From assembly GCA_031552735.1 (NCBI GenBank), contig JAVBMF010000039.1:1-33835 (forward strand): DNA of 33,835 nt, in the 5' to 3' direction. The notes beneath the pieces are model-generated. The model ran no database searches, had not been told where the DNA came from, and worked only from the letters and a program-made list of their open reading frames with translations. The position numbers and the translations under genes were made by a program. Below are positions 30,989 through 33,835 of this stretch, one piece after another (the stretch's first letter is position 1; each line of letters starts with the position of its first letter). This DNA is from JAVBUY01 sp031552735 (GTDB lineage: Bacteria > Bacillota > Clostridia > Christensenellales > Aristaeellaceae).

Positions 30989-31236
30989 AAGGCACTTGCG
31001 CCCGGGTTCGTCGCCTGGGCGCCATGGGCATATGCTCGGCTGCGGCGGGTGCCTTCCAATGTTCGTCGCGGGCCTGAATCCGGCCAAGGCCGGAAGCCCG
31101 CGCCTCCAGTCCGGCACTGTTTCCGCCGTGCGCCTTCGCAGGAACATGCCCCATGTCTCCCGCGACTCCAACGGGCGCGGGGCTCCTGCGGAACCTGTGC
31201 GGCTAATTGAGCATTGGGCTTATTCGCAGCGCGGCC
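30989..31236. repeat. further stem-loops between the repeats and dnaJ
   Basis: Three stem systems are visible. AAGGCAC/GTGCCTT (30989-30995 with 31049-31055) encloses GCGCCCGGG/CCTGGGCGC. CGCGGGC/GCCCGCG (31067-31073 with 31096-31102) encloses CCGGCC/GGCCGG. CGCAGGA/TCCTGCG (31137-31143 with 31184-31190) has GCCCC/GGGGC stacked beneath it. At 31200-31236 an inverted fragment of the repeat family occurs (ATTGGGCTT, complement of AAGCCCAAT). No credible gene is seen in 30420-31262. Confidence 0.55.
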
Positions 31237-31262
31237 ACATATCGCGCTGTGCAACCCCACCG

Positions 31263-32441
31263 TTACTTAAACCCATCCTTCATCCGCTCAAAGAACGACT
31301 TGCGCCCCTCATATTCCTTGCCGGAAAGGCTCTCCTCGAACTGGCGCAGCATGTCCTTCTGCTTCTCGTTCAGGCGCTTGGGCACCTCGACGCGCACCTT
31401 GATATACAGGTCGCCGCGTCCGCTGCCGCGCAGGATCTGCACGCCCTGCCCCTTGATGCGCACGACGGTGTCATTCTGCGTGCCCTCGGCCAGATTGTGC
31501 TTGATGGTGCCCCCCAGTGTGGGCACGTCGATCTCGCCGCCCAGCGCGGCCTGCGTAAAGGACACCGGAATCTCGCAGTGCAGGTCGAACCCTTGGCGCT
31601 TAAAGAGCTTGTGCGGCTTGACGGTGATATAGACGTACAGGTCGCCCGCCGGGCCGCCGCGCAGCCCCGGTTCGCCCTGCCCGGTCATGGTGATCACCTG
31701 ACCGTTGTCGATGCCCGCGGGCACCTTGATGGTGGCGGTGCGCATCACGCGCATGCGGCCATTGCCGCCGCACTTGGCGCACTTGTCGGCGATGATGCTG
31801 CCGGTGCCGTTGCACGCGGTGCAGGCGCGCATGTTGACCACCTGGCCGAACAGCGACTGGCTGGTGACCTTCACCTGTCCGCTGCCGTTGCAGGTCGGGC
31901 AGGTCTTGGGCTTGGTGCCTGCCTTGGCGCCGCTGCCGCCGCACGCGTCGCAGTTCTCGTTGCGATTGAACTTGAACTCTTTCGTGCAGCCGTTGGCGGC
32001 CTCGTCAAAGGTGATGTTCAAATCATAGCGCAAATCAGCGCCGCGCTGCGGGCCGTTGCGCTTACGCTGCGCCGCCGCCGGGTCGCCGCCGCCGTTAAAG
32101 AAAAAGTCAAATATACTATCAAAGCCCTGCGCGCCGCCCGCGCCGCCGAACGGATTGCCGCCGCCAAACGGGTTCCCCCCGGCATACGGATTGCCGCCGC
32201 CCATGTTCGGCCCCTCGTGGCCGAACTGGTCGTAGCGCGCGCGCTTATTCTCATCGCTGAGCACTTCGTAGGCCTCGTTGACCTCCTTGAAGCGATCCTC
32301 GGCTTTTTTGTCGTTGGGGTGCAGGTCGGGGTGGCTGTCCTTGGCGGCCTTGCGATAGGCCTTCTTGATCTCCTCGTCGGTCGCCTTTTTGCCGACGCCC
32401 AGCACCTCGTAGTAGTCGCGTTTTGTCGCCAAACGTGTCAC
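31263..32441 (-). CDS. dnaJ: chaperone DnaJ (Hsp40)
   Basis: This 392-residue full-length type I J-protein stimulates the DnaK ATPase and delivers unfolded clients. The J-domain occupies about residues 8-75, with the HPD motif at 37-39. A Gly/Phe-rich segment (GGNPFGGGNPFGG) and a zinc domain with four CxxCxGxG modules (CDACGGSG, CPTCNGSG, CTACNGTG, CAKCGGNG) follow, then the two C-terminal substrate-binding domains and a short helical tail. The start is GTG at 32441 with AAAGG upstream; an in-frame TTG three codons later is a possible alternative. It follows dnaK on the same strand after a strong hairpin. No grpE or hrcA is visible, and they may lie beyond the window. Confidence 0.96.
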   Translation of the reverse strand: MTRLATKRDYYEVLGVGKKATDEEIKKAYRKAAKDSHPDLHPNDKKAEDRFKEVNEAYEVLSDENKRARYDQFGHEGPNMGGGNPYAGGNPFGGGNPFGGAGGAQGFDSIFDFFFNGGGDPAAAQRKRNGPQRGADLRYDLNITFDEAANGCTKEFKFNRNENCDACGGSGAKAGTKPKTCPTCNGSGQVKVTSQSLFGQVVNMRACTACNGTGSIIADKCAKCGGNGRMRVMRTATIKVPAGIDNGQVITMTGQGEPGLRGGPAGDLYVYITVKPHKLFKRQGFDLHCEIPVSFTQAALGGEIDVPTLGGTIKHNLAEGTQNDTVVRIKGQGVQILRGSGRGDLYIKVRVEVPKRLNEKQKDMLRQFEESLSGKEYEGRKSFFERMKDGFK

Positions 32442-32459
32442 CAGCCTTTACAGGACTGT

Positions 32460-32490
32460 GCCGCCGTGGGCAAGTTGCTCCCACGGCGGC
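32460..32490 (-). terminator. strong intercistronic hairpin between dnaK and dnaJ
   Basis: A perfect 11-bp stem GCCGCCGTGGG/CCCACGGCGGC (32460-32470 with 32480-32490) has a 9-nt loop. On the minus strand no T tract follows, so it is more likely an mRNA processing or 3'-end protecting hairpin, or a partial terminator, that makes dnaK transcripts more abundant than dnaJ transcripts. Confidence 0.6.
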
Positions 32491-32509
32491 CAGCTTCTAT
32501 GTGCGTTCC

Positions 32510-33835
32510 TTAGTGGACGTCGTAGTCCGCGTTGACGTTGCCGTCGCCGTCCTGCGCCTGCTCGTCGGCCTGGGTGTAGGCGTTCGGATCGGCCTGCGCC
32601 TGCTCGCCGCCCTGCTGCTGATAGATCTTGCCGAACACCTCGTACACCTTCTGGGTGAAAGGCTCCTGCGCGGCCTTGATCTCATCGACATTGGCGCCCT
32701 CGCGCACCTTCTTGAAGTCGTCCAGCTCGCTCTGCACCAGCGCCTTGTCCTCCTCGGACAGTTTGTCGCCCAGCTCGCGCAGCTGCTTCTCAATTTCGTA
32801 GATCATGCTGTCGGCTTTGTGCAGCGTCTCCACTTCGTCCTTCTTGCGCTTGTCCTCCTCGGCGAACTGCTCCGCCTCCTTGATGCGCTGCTTGATCTCG
32901 TCCTCGGACAGGTTGGTGGACGCGGTGATCGTCACCTTCTGCTCGTTGCCGGTGCCCAAATCCTTGGCCGACACGTTGACGATGCCGTTGCGGTCAATGT
33001 TGAAGGTGACCTCGATCTGCGGGATGCCGCGCGGCGCGGGCGCGATGCCGGTCAGTTGGAAGCGGCCCAGCGTCTTGTTGTGCGCCGCCATCTCGCGCTC
33101 GCCCTGCAATACGTGCACTTCCACGCCGGTCTGGCCGTCGGCGGCAGTGGAGAAAATCTGCGACTTGGTGGTGGGGATGGTGGTGTTGCGGTCGATCAAG
33201 CGGGTGAAGATGCCGCCCGCGGTCTCGATGCCCAGCGACAGCGGCGTGACATCCAGCAACAGCACGTCCTTGACCTCGCCGCCCAGCACGCCGCCCTGAA
33301 TGGCCGCGCCCAGCGCCACGCACTCGTCGGGGTTGATGTTCTTATAGGGGTCTTTGCCGGTGATCTTCTTGACCGCGTCCTGCACGGCGGGGATGCGGGT
33401 GGAGCCGCCGACTAGAATGACGCGGTCGATCTGCGCGGCGGTCAGCCCGGCGTCACGCAGCGCCTGCTGCATGGGCTGCACGGTCTTTTCCACCAGGTCG
33501 CGGGTCAGCTCGTCGAACTTCGCGCGCGTCAGCGTCACATCCAGATGCTTGGGGCCGGACGCGTCGGCGGTGATGAAGGGCAGGTTGATGTTGGTGGTCA
33601 TCAGGCCGGACAGCTCGATCTTGGCCTTCTCGGCGGCTTCCTTCAGGCGCTGCATCGCCATGCGGTCCTGCGCCAGATCAATGCCGCTTTCGCGCTTGAA
33701 CTCGGCCACCAGATAGTCCATCACGCGCTGGTCAAAGTCGTCGCCGCCCAGACGGTTGTTGCCGTTGGTGGCCAGCACTTCGAACACGCCGTCGCCGATC
33801 TCCAGCAGCGACACGTCGAAGGTGCCGCCGCCCAG
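32510..33835 (-). CDS. dnaK: chaperone DnaK (Hsp70), N-terminal part missing
   Basis: This is the C-terminal 441 residues of the ATP-dependent chaperone DnaK; the gene runs off the right edge, losing roughly 170 residues. The visible part starts inside the ATPase domain with LGGGTFDVSLLEIG (phosphate-2 loop) and has the adenosine-site motif ILVGGSTRIPAVQ. The interdomain linker VLLLDVTPLSLGIET leads to the substrate-binding beta domain and the helical lid. A Gln/Asp-rich tail ending DGNVNADYDVH replaces the usual EEVD-like end, as in many bacterial DnaK proteins. The frame is open to the last base. It is upstream of dnaJ in one operon. Confidence 0.96.
   Translation of the reverse strand: MGGGTFDVSLLEIGDGVFEVLATNGNNRLGGDDFDQRVMDYLVAEFKRESGIDLAQDRMAMQRLKEAAEKAKIELSGLMTTNINLPFITADASGPKHLDVTLTRAKFDELTRDLVEKTVQPMQQALRDAGLTAAQIDRVILVGGSTRIPAVQDAVKKITGKDPYKNINPDECVALGAAIQGGVLGGEVKDVLLLDVTPLSLGIETAGGIFTRLIDRNTTIPTTKSQIFSTAADGQTGVEVHVLQGEREMAAHNKTLGRFQLTGIAPAPRGIPQIEVTFNIDRNGIVNVSAKDLGTGNEQKVTITASTNLSEDEIKQRIKEAEQFAEEDKRKKDEVETLHKADSMIYEIEKQLRELGDKLSEEDKALVQSELDDFKKVREGANVDEIKAAQEPFTQKVYEVFGKIYQQQGGEQAQADPNAYTQADEQAQDGDGNVNADYDVH

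Noticed and set aside
30449..31260. Long open frames on the minus strand through the repeat region (up to 240 codons)
   Set aside because: Composition is rich in Arg, Ser, Pro and Ala, with no domain and no ribosome site. The frames follow the structured repeats and are open only because of high G+C content.

Overview
The window is a high-G+C, gene-dense chromosomal segment with strong purine-rich Shine-Dalgarno sites, tight operons and many intrinsic terminators. The gene content points to a Gram-positive, probably spore-forming member of the Clostridia (Bacillota). Supporting features are a PyrK-dependent type 1B dihydroorotate dehydrogenase, separate pyrB and pyrI, LplB/LplC-type carbohydrate permeases without their own ATPase, an LPQTG wall-anchored protein, collagen-like proteins without secretion signals, and dnaK-dnaJ. 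The exact lineage cannot be fixed from sequence reading alone. No tRNA, rRNA, CRISPR array, phage gene or transposase gene was seen.

Layout. 1-3.7 kb (+): the end of an iron/phosphonate/sugar-phosphate-type ABC importer (binding protein, ATPase, fused two-domain permease). 3.7-5.95 kb (-): an amidohydrolase and an oligogalacturonate-lyase-like protein in one operon. 6.2-13.0 kb (+): a second importer of the LplA/LplB/LplC type with a membrane-bound AraC-family regulator; next to the oligogalacturonate-lyase-like gene it looks like a uronide uptake and catabolism locus. 13.1-18.95 kb (-): a pyrimidine biosynthesis operon pyrC-pyrK-pyrD-pyrF-pyrE-pyrB-pyrI, which makes UMP from carbamoyl phosphate (carAB is not here). 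19.2-24.25 kb: two divergent collagen-like genes and two secreted proteins of unknown function. 24.3-26.2 kb: an exported esterase-like hydrolase facing a MerR-type regulator across a typical MerR operator. 26.4-30.4 kb (-): a glycine-rich LPQTG protein, a GT-C type glycosyltransferase and a CapA-like protein, all apparently for the cell envelope. 30.4-31.26 kb: a gene-free stretch of structured repeats. 31.26-33.8 kb (-): dnaJ and the 3' part of dnaK.

The least explained material is intergenic. There is a row of six palindromes after a terminator inside the importer operon (7.78-7.96 kb). A 200-bp nested inverted-repeat element lies at 26.2-26.4 kb. At 30.6-31.0 kb a repeat family has copies whose stems differ in sequence but stay paired, which is evidence for a conserved folded element rather than a protein gene. 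All functions are inferred from sequence motifs; no database search was possible.
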